NCBI GenBank assembly: GCA_036871055.1
Contig: CP141893.1
Coordinates: 2,356,001 to 2,420,000, forward strand
Origin: Bisbaumannia sp015645095
GTDB lineage: Bacteria; Pseudomonadota; Gammaproteobacteria; Pseudomonadales; Halomonadaceae
Direction of reading: 5' to 3'
Length of the DNA stretch: 64,000 nucleotides
Shown here piece after piece: positions 44,655-52,870 of the stretch. A program made the translations under genes and the position numbers. The notes beneath the pieces are model-generated. The model made no database searches. It saw nothing but the letters and a program-made list of their open reading frames with translations, and was not told where the DNA came from. How positions within the stretch are numbered: position 1 is the first letter of the stretch; each line of letters begins with the position of its first letter.

Positions 44655-44690
44655 AAAACCCCCGAGCCGGATCACCGACTCGGGGGTTTG
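44655..44690 (-). terminator. Intrinsic terminator after the diguanylate cyclase gene
   Basis: CAAACCCCCGAG pairs with CTCGGGGGTTTTG around a 13-nt loop, 28 bp beyond the diguanylate cyclase stop; on the minus strand it is followed by TTTTGCGTTTGG. It also fits as a plus-strand terminator. Confidence 0.75.
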
Positions 44691-44717
44691 CAGGGTCTCG
44701 CCAGCACGGCGGGGGGA

Positions 44718-45656
44718 TCACTCCGCGATAATGCGATCCCGCCCGGCCTGCTTGGCACGATAGAGCCGCCGGTCCGCCGTTTCCACCAGCCAGGCCGGGG
44801 TCACCTCTTCCGAGGGCAGCGCCGTGGCCACCCCCATGCTGACGGTCACGAAGCGCGAGACCTGGGAGGCCGGGTGCGCAATGGCCGCCTCGGCGATCAA
44901 TGCCCGGCAGCGCTGCGCCACCCGCAGGGCGGCGTCGTGATCCGTCTCCGGCAGCACCAGGGCAAACTCCTCGCCGCCGAATCGCGCCAAGAGGTCCCGC
45001 GGCCGCAGGGCCGAGGCGCCGAGGATCTGCGCCACCTGCCGCAGGCAGTCGTCGCCCGCCAGGTGGCCATGGCAGTCGTTGAACTGCTTGAAGCAGTCGA
45101 TATCCAGCATGATCAACGACAGCGGCTGGCCGCCGCGCCGCCCGCTCGCCCACTCCGTCTCCAGCACGGCATCGAGCCGGCGCCGATTGGCCGCGCCGGT
45201 CAGGCCATCCTGGAAGGAGAGCGCCTCGAGCTCCTGCTGAACGCGCAACAGCGCTTCCTCGGTCTTCTTGCGCTCGCTGATATCGAACATAAAGCCGATC
45301 AGCGCCTCCACCTGGCCCTCGGCATCGCGCACCACATGCACCACGTCGCGAATCCACACGTAGCTGCCGTCCGCCTTCAGGGCACGGTAGTCCGCCTCAT
45401 GATCGACCCCCGCCTTGGACTGGGCGACGCAGAAGTTCACGACCCGCTCCCGATCCTCCGGGTGCATGCGCTCGACCCAGTCGTCGATGCTGACCCAGCT
45501 TCCCTGGGGCCAGCCCAGCAAGCGCTCGATCTGGGGGCCGATATAGGCAAAGCGCAGGCCATCCCAATCGATCTTCCAGGGAATGGCCTGGGTCGACTCC
45601 AGCAGCGTCTTGTAGACGGCGGGGTCGACATTCATCGCTGCGGCATCATCACTCAT
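44718..45656 (-). CDS. PAS-GGDEF diguanylate cyclase
   Basis: A 312-residue soluble protein. A PAS domain at about 15-135 (LLESTQAIPWKIDWDG, GSYVWIRDVVHVVRDAEGQ, DISERKKTEE) is followed by a GGDEF domain. The active motif is GGEEF at 227-231 and the inhibitory RxxD site is RPRD at 218-221, five residues upstream, so product inhibition is expected. It makes cyclic di-GMP from GTP in response to a PAS-sensed cue. Its start overlaps the stop of a truncated TetR reading frame, from whose promoter it may be transcribed. Confidence 0.93.
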   Translation of the reverse strand: MSDDAAAMNVDPAVYKTLLESTQAIPWKIDWDGLRFAYIGPQIERLLGWPQGSWVSIDDWVERMHPEDRERVVNFCVAQSKAGVDHEADYRALKADGSYVWIRDVVHVVRDAEGQVEALIGFMFDISERKKTEEALLRVQQELEALSFQDGLTGAANRRRLDAVLETEWASGRRGGQPLSLIMLDIDCFKQFNDCHGHLAGDDCLRQVAQILGASALRPRDLLARFGGEEFALVLPETDHDAALRVAQRCRALIAEAAIAHPASQVSRFVTVSMGVATALPSEEVTPAWLVETADRRLYRAKQAGRDRIIAE

Positions 45657-45787
45657 GGCGCCTCCAACGAGCGGCTATCAAGTGGCCCGATGGAGACCTT
45701 CTCGAAGCCCTGGCGACTGAACAGCTCGATCGCCGACCTGAGGATGCGCCCCCGGGATCGCGCCTTGTGGTTTACCGAGTAGGGCAT
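45653..45787 (-). pseudogene. Truncated TetR-family regulator (N-terminal stub)
   Basis: A 44-codon frame starting at 45787 whose first 35 residues are a TetR N-terminus: MPYSVNHKARSRGRILRSAI, then ELFSRQGFEKVSIG. It breaks off before the recognition helix and ends in unrelated residues, with its TGA overlapping the start of the diguanylate cyclase (ATGA). The remaining 140-150 residues of a normal regulator are gone, so this is a deletion remnant. It faces away from the palindrome at 45819 and the ketoacyl-synthase stub. Confidence 0.75.
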
Positions 45788-45818
45788 GGCGACCTCAGAC
45801 TCCCCCGCTGAATATTAC

Positions 45819-45833
45819 CTTGATCATATCAAG
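45819..45833. promoter_or_regulatory. Palindrome between two gene stubs
   Basis: CTTGAT-CAT-ATCAAG, a perfect inverted repeat centred between the divergent TetR stub and the ketoacyl-synthase stub. It is most simply the old TetR operator. It resembles an FNR box but has a 3-nt, not 4-nt, centre. Confidence 0.6.
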
Positions 45834-45878
45834 CCCGGTGCTAGCGTGGCATAACCCCAAGCTGCTCAATACCTTACC

Positions 45879-45985
45879 ATGCAATCACCGCTAGTCATCA
45901 CCGGCATGGGCATGATCAGTCCCCTCGGTGCGTCGTCAAGGCGGGCTGGGAGCGCCTCCTCGCCGGCCGCGTCGAGCGCCCTCAG
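45879..45985 (+). pseudogene. Beta-ketoacyl-ACP synthase, frameshifted N-terminal stub
   Basis: From the ATG at 45879 the first 17 codons read MQSPLVITGMGMISPLG, the start of FabF-like synthases. A one-base loss near 45930-45936 shifts the frame; in the next frame the family continues as VKAGWERLLAGRVER. The sequence then runs into the 3' end of the convergent GST gene at 45982, so about 370 residues are missing. Both this stub and the TetR stub were cut at their far ends, leaving their shared promoter intact. Confidence 0.75.
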
Positions 45986-46620
45986 CCCGCCGCGGCGAAA
46001 TGCGCCATCTGGTCGGCATGCGCCTTGATGAAGGCCGGGCGGGCGGTGGCCCGCGCGACATAGCCTCGACAGGCCGGGGAGTCCGCCAGCCCATCGAACC
46101 GGTCGATGAGGCGCAGCACATCCGCCATGGCGATATCGGCGATGGAGAAGCTCCCGGCCAGCCATTCGCGCCCGCCCAGGAGCGACTCCAGGTGCTGGAG
46201 CCGGGACGCCAGGAACCTCTCCAGCGCCTGCCTGCCCGCGGTGTCCTCGGTATCGCCGGTGAACCGGTACAACGACCAGGGCAGGCTCGCCATCTCGACC
46301 GAGTTGAGCGCCGCGAACAACCACTCGATAACCTCGCCGCGACGGCGCGGGTCGGCGGGCATCAGCGCGTCACTGCGCCCGCCCAGATGCAGCAGGATCG
46401 CACCGCTCTCGAAGATCGAGCGGTCGCCATCGGTCAACCAGGGTACCTGCCCGAAGGGTTGATGGCGGTAATGCTCGGCCTCCCGGGAGCGAAACGGCAC
46501 GCTCTCGACGCGATAGGGCAAGCCGGCCTCTTCCAGCGCCCAGCGCACCCGCAGGTCGCGCACATAGCCCCGCGGCATCTCGGGGACCCAATCGAAGGTG
46601 GTGAGGATCAGGTCGGTCAT
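45982..46620 (-). CDS. Glutathione S-transferase family protein
   Basis: A 212-residue GST. The start at 46620 is used because homology begins at TDLILTTFDWVPEMPRGYVRDLRVRWALEEAGLPY. The N-terminal thioredoxin-like domain includes PFGQVPWLTDGDRSIFESGAILLHL, with the cis-Pro and the Glu-Ser glutathione site. The C-terminal helical domain has GREWLAGSFSIADIAMADVLR. Substrate is unknown. It overlaps the dihydrofolate-reductase-like gene by 4 bp. Confidence 0.9.
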   Translation of the reverse strand: MTDLILTTFDWVPEMPRGYVRDLRVRWALEEAGLPYRVESVPFRSREAEHYRHQPFGQVPWLTDGDRSIFESGAILLHLGGRSDALMPADPRRRGEVIEWLFAALNSVEMASLPWSLYRFTGDTEDTAGRQALERFLASRLQHLESLLGGREWLAGSFSIADIAMADVLRLIDRFDGLADSPACRGYVARATARPAFIKAHADQMAHFAAAG

Positions 46621-47270
46621 TCGGCACTCCTTCTGAGGACGGCATGGGTGACCCTGTCGGTCGCCACCCGCTCCACGCACCGATAACCGAGGGCGCGCAT
46701 GTCGATATCGGCGAACAGACGCTCCCCTGCGCCGAGCAGAACAGGCGCGATGGCAAGATGGAGTTCGTCGACCAATCGTGCGCTCAGGTACTGTTGAATC
46801 GTGGCCACGCCGCCGCCGAGGCGCACATCCCTGTCCCCGGCGGCTTCGCGGGCGCGCTCCAGGGCCTCATGGATGCCTTCCGTGACGAAGTGAAACGTCG
46901 TGCCGCCGGCCATCTCGATGGGGTCGCGAGCATGATGCGTCAGCACGAAGACCGGCGCGTGAAACGGCGGGGTGTCCCCCCACCACCCCTTCCACGCCTG
47001 GTCCTGCCAGGGGCCGCGCTCGGGGCCGAACATATGGCGCCCCATGATCCAGGCGCCGACGTTCTCGAAGCCGCGGGCCACCAAGTCGTCGTCTATCCCG
47101 GTTTCACCGCTTTCATTACCCAGCACGCGCCGCTGGAAGGTCGCCGTCGCGAACTGCCAATCCTGATTCTCCAGGCCGTTGAGGCCCATCGGGTGCTCCA
47201 GGCTCTGCTCCGGGCCGGCGGCAAACCCATCGAGCGACAGGCCGAAGCATGACACGCGTAGCTGACTCAT
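46617..47270 (-). CDS. Dihydrofolate reductase / RibD C-terminal domain family protein
   Basis: A 217-residue protein of the DHFR-like (RibD_C) fold. Start at 47270 (MSQLRVSCFGLSLDGF); the open frame extends upstream without homology. The features are SLDGFAAGPEQS, AWIMGRHMFGPERGPW, PVFVLTHHARDPIEM and DVRLGGGVATIQQYLSARLVDELHLAIAPVLLGAGERLF. Stand-alone members are putative NADPH reductases of unknown substrate and are not true folate enzymes. Co-transcribed with the GST gene. Confidence 0.85.
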   Translation of the reverse strand: MSQLRVSCFGLSLDGFAAGPEQSLEHPMGLNGLENQDWQFATATFQRRVLGNESGETGIDDDLVARGFENVGAWIMGRHMFGPERGPWQDQAWKGWWGDTPPFHAPVFVLTHHARDPIEMAGGTTFHFVTEGIHEALERAREAAGDRDVRLGGGVATIQQYLSARLVDELHLAIAPVLLGAGERLFADIDMRALGYRCVERVATDRVTHAVLRRSAE

Positions 47271-47376
47271 CGCGATCTCCTGAACGAGGGCAATACACGA
47301 ACAGTAGTCGAGCGAGACCCTGGGATCTCGACATCCCAGCAAGTAGGAAAACAGTCGGCCGGTACGCCAAAACACC

Positions 47377-47409
47377 GCGCCCCGGGCCAGGTGAGCTGGC
47401 CCGGGGCGC
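47377..47409 (-). terminator. Intrinsic terminator after the ycaO-like gene
   Basis: A perfect 14-bp stem, GCGCCCCGGGCCAG with CTGGCCCGGGGCGC, 5-nt loop. On the minus strand GGTGTTTTGG follows. It lies 28 bp after the stop. Confidence 0.8.
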
Positions 47410-47436
47410 TGCGTGTGGCTGTGATGCCTGAGTGAC

Positions 47437-49641
47437 TTACCCCGCCCCCCCTGCCCTGGCGGCGCGATGCGCGTGCAGTTTCTTGTAGCTCTCGATCAGC
47501 CGCTGGTGCTTCTCCAGGCCCTCCAGCTCCATGCTGGTGGGGGTCAGGCCGTGGAAGCGCACGCTGCCGTTCACCGAGCCGACCACCGCCTCCATGGTTT
47601 CCTCGCCGAACATGCGGCGCAAGTTATAGAGGAAGTCATCGAGCTCCAGCTCGTCATCCAGGACGATCTCCAGCACCGCGCTCACCGCCTGGTAGAAGAG
47701 CCCGCGCTCGACGGTGTTGTCGTTGAACTGCTGGAACATCTCGACCCGCTCCAGGGCCTCCTCGTGCTGGCCCAAGGCCAGGTTGATCAGCAGCTTCAGT
47801 TCGAGAATGGTCAGCTGGCCCCAGACGGTATTCTCGTCGAACTCGATACCGATCAGGGTGATGATATCGATGTGCTCGTCGAGCTGGCTCTCCTCCAGGC
47901 GCTCGAGCAGGTCGGCCAGTTGGTCGTCGTTCAGGCGGTGGAGATTGAGGATATCCTCCCGGTACTCGAGCGCCTTGTTGGTGTTGTCCCAGATCAGGTC
48001 CTCCACCGGATAGACCTCGGAGAAATCCGGCACCAGGATGCGGCACACCGGCGCGCCTAGGTCCTCATGGACAGCCATGTAGGCCTCCTTGCCCAGCTCT
48101 TCGAGGATGCCGAACAGGCCAGCGGCCTCCTCCTCGTTGCTGCCCGAGAAGTCCCACTCGACGAACTCCACGTCCGCCTTGCTGCTGAAGAAGCGCCAGG
48201 AGATCACCCCGGAGGAGTCAATAAAATGCTCGACGAAGTTATTGGGCTCGGTCACCGCCAGGGAGCTGAAGGTAGGCGGCATGAAATCGTTCAGCCCCTC
48301 GAAGCTGCGCCCCTGCAGCAGCTCGGTAAGGCTGCGCTCGAGGGCCACCTCGAAGCTCGGGTGGGCGCCGAAGGAGGCGAAGACCCCGCCGGTCTTGGGG
48401 TTCATCAGGGTCACGCACATCACCGGGAACTGGCCGCCCAGGGAGGCATCCTTGACCAGCACCGGGAAGCCCTGGGCCTCCAGCGCCTCGATGCCCTCGA
48501 GGATCGCCGGGTACTGCTTCAGCACCTCCAGGGGCACGTCAGGCAGGGTGATCTCCTCCTCGATGATCTGGCGCTTCACCGCCCGCTCGAAGATCTCCGA
48601 GAGGCACTGCACCTGGGCCTCGGGCAGGGTGTTGCCCGCGCTCATGCCGTTGCTGAGGTAGAGGTTCTCGATCAGGTTGGAGGGGAAGTAGACCGTTTCG
48701 CCATCCGACTGACGCACGAAGGGCAGCGAGACGATGCCCCGCTCCGCCTTGCCGGAGTTGGTGTCGATCAGGTGCGAGCCGCGCAGCTCGCCGTCCGGGT
48801 CGTAGATCTCGCGGGTGTAGTCGTCGAGGATCGCCTCCGGTAGCTCGTCGTTCGGCCCCGGCTGGAACCACCGCTCGTTGGGGTAGTGAACGAAGTCGCT
48901 ATTGGCGATCTCCTCGCCGAAGAACTGATCGTTATAGAAGAAGTTGCAGCTCAAGCGCTCGATGAATTCGCCCAGCGCCGAGCACAGCGCGCTCTCCTTG
49001 GTGGCGCCCTTGCCGTTGGTAAAGCACATCGGCGAGGCGGCATCGCGGATATGCAGCGACCACACATGGGGCACGATATTGCGCCAGGAGGCGATCTCGA
49101 TCTTCATGCCGAGATCGGCGAGGATCTTGGTCATATTGGCGATGGTCTGCTCCAGCGGCAGATCCTTGCCCTCGATCCAGGTGCTGCCCTCGCCTTTCGC
49201 ATCACCCGACGGCTTGCCCAGCAGCAAGGCCTGGGCATCCTCGTCCAGGTTCTCCACCACCTCGAGTTGGAATTCCGGACCGGTCTGCACCACCTTCTTC
49301 ACGGTGCAACGGTCGATGGAGCGCAGGATGCCCTCGCGATCCTTGTCGGAAATGGACTCCGGCAGCTCGATCTGGATCTTGAAGATCTGCTTGTAGCGAT
49401 TCTCCGGGTCGACGATATTGTTGTGCGCCAGGCGGATATTCTCGGTGGGAATATCCCGCGCATTGCAGTAGACCTTGACGAAATAGGCCGCGCACATCGC
49501 CGACGACGCCAGGAAGTAGTCGAAGGGCCCCGGGGCCGAGCCGTCGCCCTTGTAGCGGATCGGCTGGTCGGAGATGACGGTGAAGTCGTCGAACTTCGCC
49601 TCCAGCCGGAGGTTATCGAGATAATTGACCTTAATTTCCAT
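47437..49641 (-). CDS. ycaO: OsmC-YcaO two-domain protein
   Basis: A 734-residue protein; E. coli YcaO is about 590. Residues 1-150 are an OsmC-like domain (VISDQPIRYKGDGSAPGPFDYFLASSAMCAAYFVKVYC). From about 165 the YcaO domain follows: LGEFIERLSCNFFYNDQFFGEE with an ATP-binding Glu, and SNGMSAGNTLPEAQVQCLSEIFERAVK, both close to the E. coli protein. YcaO proteins use ATP to activate amide bonds; the E. coli one supports RimO-dependent methylthiolation of ribosomal protein S12. The start at 49641 was chosen from homology; the upstream ribosome site is poor. Confidence 0.92.
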   Translation of the reverse strand: MEIKVNYLDNLRLEAKFDDFTVISDQPIRYKGDGSAPGPFDYFLASSAMCAAYFVKVYCNARDIPTENIRLAHNNIVDPENRYKQIFKIQIELPESISDKDREGILRSIDRCTVKKVVQTGPEFQLEVVENLDEDAQALLLGKPSGDAKGEGSTWIEGKDLPLEQTIANMTKILADLGMKIEIASWRNIVPHVWSLHIRDAASPMCFTNGKGATKESALCSALGEFIERLSCNFFYNDQFFGEEIANSDFVHYPNERWFQPGPNDELPEAILDDYTREIYDPDGELRGSHLIDTNSGKAERGIVSLPFVRQSDGETVYFPSNLIENLYLSNGMSAGNTLPEAQVQCLSEIFERAVKRQIIEEEITLPDVPLEVLKQYPAILEGIEALEAQGFPVLVKDASLGGQFPVMCVTLMNPKTGGVFASFGAHPSFEVALERSLTELLQGRSFEGLNDFMPPTFSSLAVTEPNNFVEHFIDSSGVISWRFFSSKADVEFVEWDFSGSNEEEAAGLFGILEELGKEAYMAVHEDLGAPVCRILVPDFSEVYPVEDLIWDNTNKALEYREDILNLHRLNDDQLADLLERLEESQLDEHIDIITLIGIEFDENTVWGQLTILELKLLINLALGQHEEALERVEMFQQFNDNTVERGLFYQAVSAVLEIVLDDELELDDFLYNLRRMFGEETMEAVVGSVNGSVRFHGLTPTSMELEGLEKHQRLIESYKKLHAHRAARAGGAG

Positions 49642-49831
49642 TGACAAAGCACCGGATCTATGAATGTCGGCGGGCCCCGAGGGCGCGTAACCTGCCATTA
49701 TCCAGCTTTTCCCGCCACCCGTCTCGGGGGGCTGGCTAAAAATTCACCGGCGCCCCGCCGACCACGATCAAGCCTCCCGCCACCGGGCCGCTGCCTCCGC
49801 CAAACACCAGGCTGCCTGGCTGCCACGCGAC

Positions 49832-50218
49832 TCACACCTCGATGGAATACTTGAGATCCCGTGCCTCGTCACCGGTCATGCCACGAAAGCCCCAGCAGTG
49901 CGCCGGCTGCTCCTTGATCGTCACTTCGATATCCGCGGGGGCGATACCCAGCTCCGACTCAATCTCTCTGAACAGCGCCTTGATCAGTGCCTTCTGCGTC
50001 TCCACGGTACGCCCCTGCATCATATTGATCTCGATGACCGTATAGGCGGGCGTCCTGCCACCCGGGTAATAGAAATCCTCGGCATCCATCGGCATAAAGC
50101 GGTGCGCCCGCTTGTCCTCCGGCATGCCCAGCACGGACCGCATGCAGCCGTGAATCACCTCGGACAGCCGGGCCTTGAGCGGATTGAGGTATTCCTTGAT
50201 TCCATAGACGACGATCAT
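49832..50218 (-). CDS. Tautomerase family protein
   Basis: A 128-residue protein of the tautomerase superfamily (4-oxalocrotonate tautomerase/MIF fold). It has YTVIEINMMQGRTVETQKALIKALFREIE and ends with EVTIKEQPAHCWGFRGMTGDEARDL, matching the larger Tautomerase_2 type. The N-terminus reads MIVVYGIKEYLNP; there is no Pro directly after Met, so the usual Pro1 base is missing unless the real start differs. No operon partner. The 190-bp gap above and the 200-bp gap before the IS hold nothing recognisable. Confidence 0.75.
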   Translation of the reverse strand: MIVVYGIKEYLNPLKARLSEVIHGCMRSVLGMPEDKRAHRFMPMDAEDFYYPGGRTPAYTVIEINMMQGRTVETQKALIKALFREIESELGIAPADIEVTIKEQPAHCWGFRGMTGDEARDLKYSIEV

Positions 50219-50439
50219 AATCCCGCCTTATTCACGAAGGTACCGAATCGCGCGTTATGACCCCATGGCTTGTCGGCTGCGCTTGCCACCAGCAGCGGTT
50301 GTCGCCTGAAGGGCACTCCACTTATTTCTTCCGAGCAGCCTTGATGGGCTCTTTTATATCGTTCAGGCATAGATGATGGCCATCCAGGCAGCCGTGCTCG
50401 CCGGCCATCATTATGATCAGGGAAAACGCATGAAAAAAC

Positions 50440-51570
50440 CTACACCGCGAGAATGTCCGCCAGATAGGCCTCATCCAGCGCGGCTTTCTTCTGCTTCCGC
50501 CGGATTCCGCCTTTGAAACGCTTCTCTCCCTTGAGGTAATTCAAGGCGATATGACGCACCCTGGCGAGATTTTCAGCGGCCTGACCACGATGGATTTTGC
50601 AGGCATCTTCGCGCAGCGCCACATCCAGGGACCAGTGGAGTTTATTCTCGACAAACCAATGCTGGCGAGCCGCCTCGGCAAGCTGATGGGCGCTCAGCTC
50701 GGCTGAGCTGATGTAGTAACGGATCATTGGTGTCTCCGGTGCACCGTCACCTTCCTGGCGAAAGCTCATCACCACACCCACCGTTTTCATCCCAGGCCAC
50801 TCATAGCTAAGCTCCTGAAATTCATCGGTGATTTCACTGACGATATGGTAGCGGGTCTCTTGCCGCCCCCGGTTCTTCTCATCCGTGACATAGGAGTCGC
50901 CCGTGAAGCTGGCAACCTTGGCCATGGGAAACGCGGCCTCGAAGGCATCAGCCAAGGCCGGCTGATTGTCCTTCACTGACAGCAGATAATCAGCCCCCTT
51001 TTGCAGCACCTCTGTGGCAATCTTCTTCTGGCACCCCATGGCATCGATAGTCACCAAGCAGCCTTGCAGGTTAAGAAGCTTGAGCAGCTCGGGGATCGCC
51101 GTAATCTCGTTGGATTTCTCCGCCGTCTTGACCTGACCCAGCACCACACCATTCGCCGCGCTAAAGGCACTGACCATGTGGATCGCACCTTTGCCTTTCC
51201 CTCGGCAGTACGACCCACGTAGCGTCTTGCCATCAATGGCCACTACCGCGCCTTCCGTCACGTCATGGCAGGCCTTCATCCATTCGGCAAACGCGCTTTG
51301 CAGTTGCTCAGCGTTCACCAGGGCCATGACCCTGGCCAAGGTGTCATGGCTGGGCACGCCAGCCTCAAAATCACCGTACTGGCGGAGAAAGTCGAGCTTC
51401 GCATGGCCAAAGTCCTCGATCTCGTCCCAACCCTCTGCACCACAGATCACCGCACAGACCGTCAGGAACAGGATATCCGACAGCTGATGCTGCACTTTCC
51501 AAGCCTGGCGGAAGTCGGGAACGATCGATAAATGGTGCATAAGGGACGGTGTCAGCATCGGGTCATCCAT
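50440..51570 (-). CDS. ISAs1-family transposase
   Basis: A 376-residue DDE transposase, full length for the family. The N-terminal DUF4338-like helix region HLSIVPDFRQAWKVQHQLSDILFLTVCAVICGAEGWDEIEDFG is typical. DDE residues are seen in VVAIDGKTLRGSY, LVTIDAMGCQKKIA and the C-terminal HWFVENKLHWSLDV motif. No frameshift or stop interrupts it, so it may be active. Start could also be the Met four codons later. Confidence 0.95.
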   Translation of the reverse strand: MDDPMLTPSLMHHLSIVPDFRQAWKVQHQLSDILFLTVCAVICGAEGWDEIEDFGHAKLDFLRQYGDFEAGVPSHDTLARVMALVNAEQLQSAFAEWMKACHDVTEGAVVAIDGKTLRGSYCRGKGKGAIHMVSAFSAANGVVLGQVKTAEKSNEITAIPELLKLLNLQGCLVTIDAMGCQKKIATEVLQKGADYLLSVKDNQPALADAFEAAFPMAKVASFTGDSYVTDEKNRGRQETRYHIVSEITDEFQELSYEWPGMKTVGVVMSFRQEGDGAPETPMIRYYISSAELSAHQLAEAARQHWFVENKLHWSLDVALREDACKIHRGQAAENLARVRHIALNYLKGEKRFKGGIRRKQKKAALDEAYLADILAV

Positions 51571-51613
51571 GAGAAAAAGGCGTTAGATGACCACATTAGA
51601 TCCTACTGGTAAA

Positions 51614-51644
51614 GCGCTACGACGCCCGTCGTAGCGCGGTTTTT
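51614..51644 (+). terminator. Hairpin with T-tract at the right end of the IS
   Basis: GCGCTACGAC-GCCC-GTCGTAGCGC (perfect 10-bp stem) followed by GGTTTTT. It lies inside the IS next to the right inverted repeat and could stop plus-strand transcripts leaving the element. Confidence 0.65.
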
Positions 51645-51833
51645 CATGCGTTTTCCCTGTCCGGGCACGCTACCGCCCCTACCCTGCGTCTTGGGATGGC
51701 GGCCGCCATCCATGCGGTAGTCCCCGAGTACCTTGTCGTTATTCTTCTGACCCTCTCAGCGGCCTTAAGTATTGAGAGTAAGCAAGGGGGGCGGGAGATG
51801 CAAAGGTGGGGTGTTGGGGGCAGTTCTTCTAGG

Positions 51834-51971
51834 GCGCCTGGCGGCGCCAATCGCCGAGACGTCGGACCGCGGCTAAAGCCGGCTCCTACAGCGCTGGTGG
51901 TTAATGCGAGAAACGGGGGATTGAACAGGGGCGCCTACGGCGCCGATCGCCGGCTGAAGCCGGCTCCTACA
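51834..51971. repeat. Two copies of a REP-like unit in the IS-trpC gap
   Basis: Both copies have GGGCGCCT-N2-GGCGCC, then ATCGCC, then a hairpin ending in GCCGGCTCCTACA (51834-51891 and 51929-51971). The 397-bp gap 51660-52056 holds no gene; apart from these copies and the trp terminator I see nothing else in it. Confidence 0.65.
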
Positions 51972-51999
51972 ACACCAGTGGCTCCTGCGAGGCAGGCAA

Positions 52000-52032
52000 A
52001 GAAAAACCCCGGGCGGCGGGGGCCGTCCGGGG
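52000..52032 (-). terminator. Intrinsic terminator of the trpGDC operon
   Basis: On the minus strand CCCCGGACGG pairs with CCGCCCGGGG (one G-T wobble) over a GCCCCC-type loop and is followed by TTTTTCTTT, 25 bp after the trpC stop. Confidence 0.85.
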
Positions 52033-52056
52033 TAGGTGGGGCGTGGCGAGCTTGGC

Positions 52057-52857
52057 TTAGAAGAACAGCTCTTTGAGGGCGGCGCCGGGGCTGGGTTGGC
52101 GCATAAAGGCTTCGCCGACCAGGAAGCCGTGGACGGCCTTCTCGCGCATGCGGGTCACGTCGTCGCGGGTGTGGATGCCGGACTCGGTGATCACGGTGAC
52201 CTCGTCGGGGATCTGCGCCAGCAGCTCGAAGGTGGTCTCGAGGCGGGTGTCGAAGGTGTGCAGGTCGCGGTTGTTGATGCCGACCATGGGCAGGTCGAGG
52301 CGCAGGGCGCGCTCCAGCTCCTTGGCGTCGTGCACTTCCACCAGCACGTCCATGCCGAGGGCCTGGGCCTGCTGGTAGAGGTCGGCCATGCGGGCATCGT
52401 CCAGGGCGGCGACGATCAGCAGGATGCAATCGGCGCCGATGGCGCGGGCCTCGCTCACCTGGTAGCCGTGGGTGATGAAGTCCTTGCGGATCACCGGCAG
52501 CTCGCAGGCATCCCGGGCGTCGACCAGGAAGTCTTCGTGGCCCTGGAAGAAGTCGGCGTCGGTGAGCACCGAGAGGCAGGCGGCGCCGCCGGCGGCGTAG
52601 TCGATGGCGATCTCGGCGGGGTGGAAGTCTTCACGCATCACGCCCTTGGAGGGCGAGGCCTTCTTGATCTCGGCGATCACCCCGGGCTCGCCCCGGGCGA
52701 TGCGCGTCTGCAGGGCCTGTACGAAGCCCCGCGGGGCACTCTGGCGCTCGGCCAGGGCCAGCAGGTCGCGTTCGGCCACGGCGCGGCTGCGCTCCTGCAC
52801 TTCCTCGTCCTTGCGGGCGAGGATACGGGCGAGGATGGTGGGCAGTTGAGTGGTCAT
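52057..52857 (-). CDS. trpC: Indole-3-glycerol-phosphate synthase
   Basis: A 266-residue TIM-barrel enzyme that converts carboxyphenylaminodeoxyribulose phosphate to indole-3-glycerol phosphate. Family motifs are IAEIKKASPSKG, VLTDADFFQG, PVIRKDFI and the C-terminal ESGI and GFLVGEAFM phosphate site. The start at 52857 sits 14 bp after trpD. It is a stand-alone TrpC without a fused TrpF domain. Confidence 0.96.
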   Translation of the reverse strand: MTTQLPTILARILARKDEEVQERSRAVAERDLLALAERQSAPRGFVQALQTRIARGEPGVIAEIKKASPSKGVMREDFHPAEIAIDYAAGGAACLSVLTDADFFQGHEDFLVDARDACELPVIRKDFITHGYQVSEARAIGADCILLIVAALDDARMADLYQQAQALGMDVLVEVHDAKELERALRLDLPMVGINNRDLHTFDTRLETTFELLAQIPDEVTVITESGIHTRDDVTRMREKAVHGFLVGEAFMRQPSPGAALKELFF

Positions 52858-52870
52858 CGGTGGGTATCCT

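Larger units (their letters stand above)
50418..51659 (-). mobile_element. ISAs1-family insertion sequence, complete with terminal inverted repeats
   Basis: A 1242-bp element. Left end CAGGGAAAACGCATGAAAA (50418 onward) and right end, ending at 51659, are inverted copies over 22-23 bp with one extra A on the left. One transposase gene fills it. The flanks (ATTATGAT left, TCCGGGCA right) do not match, so no target duplication is visible. Its lower GC content marks it as different from the host. Confidence 0.85.

Noticed and set aside
45819..45833. FNR/ANR box at CTTGATCATATCAAG
   Set aside because: FNR-type sites have four bases between half-sites; this has three. Its position between a tetR stub and a divergent gene fits a TetR operator better.
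50408..51669. Target-site duplication around the ISAs1-family element
   Set aside because: The 8-10 bp on the two sides (ATTATGAT and TCCGGGCA) share no match.
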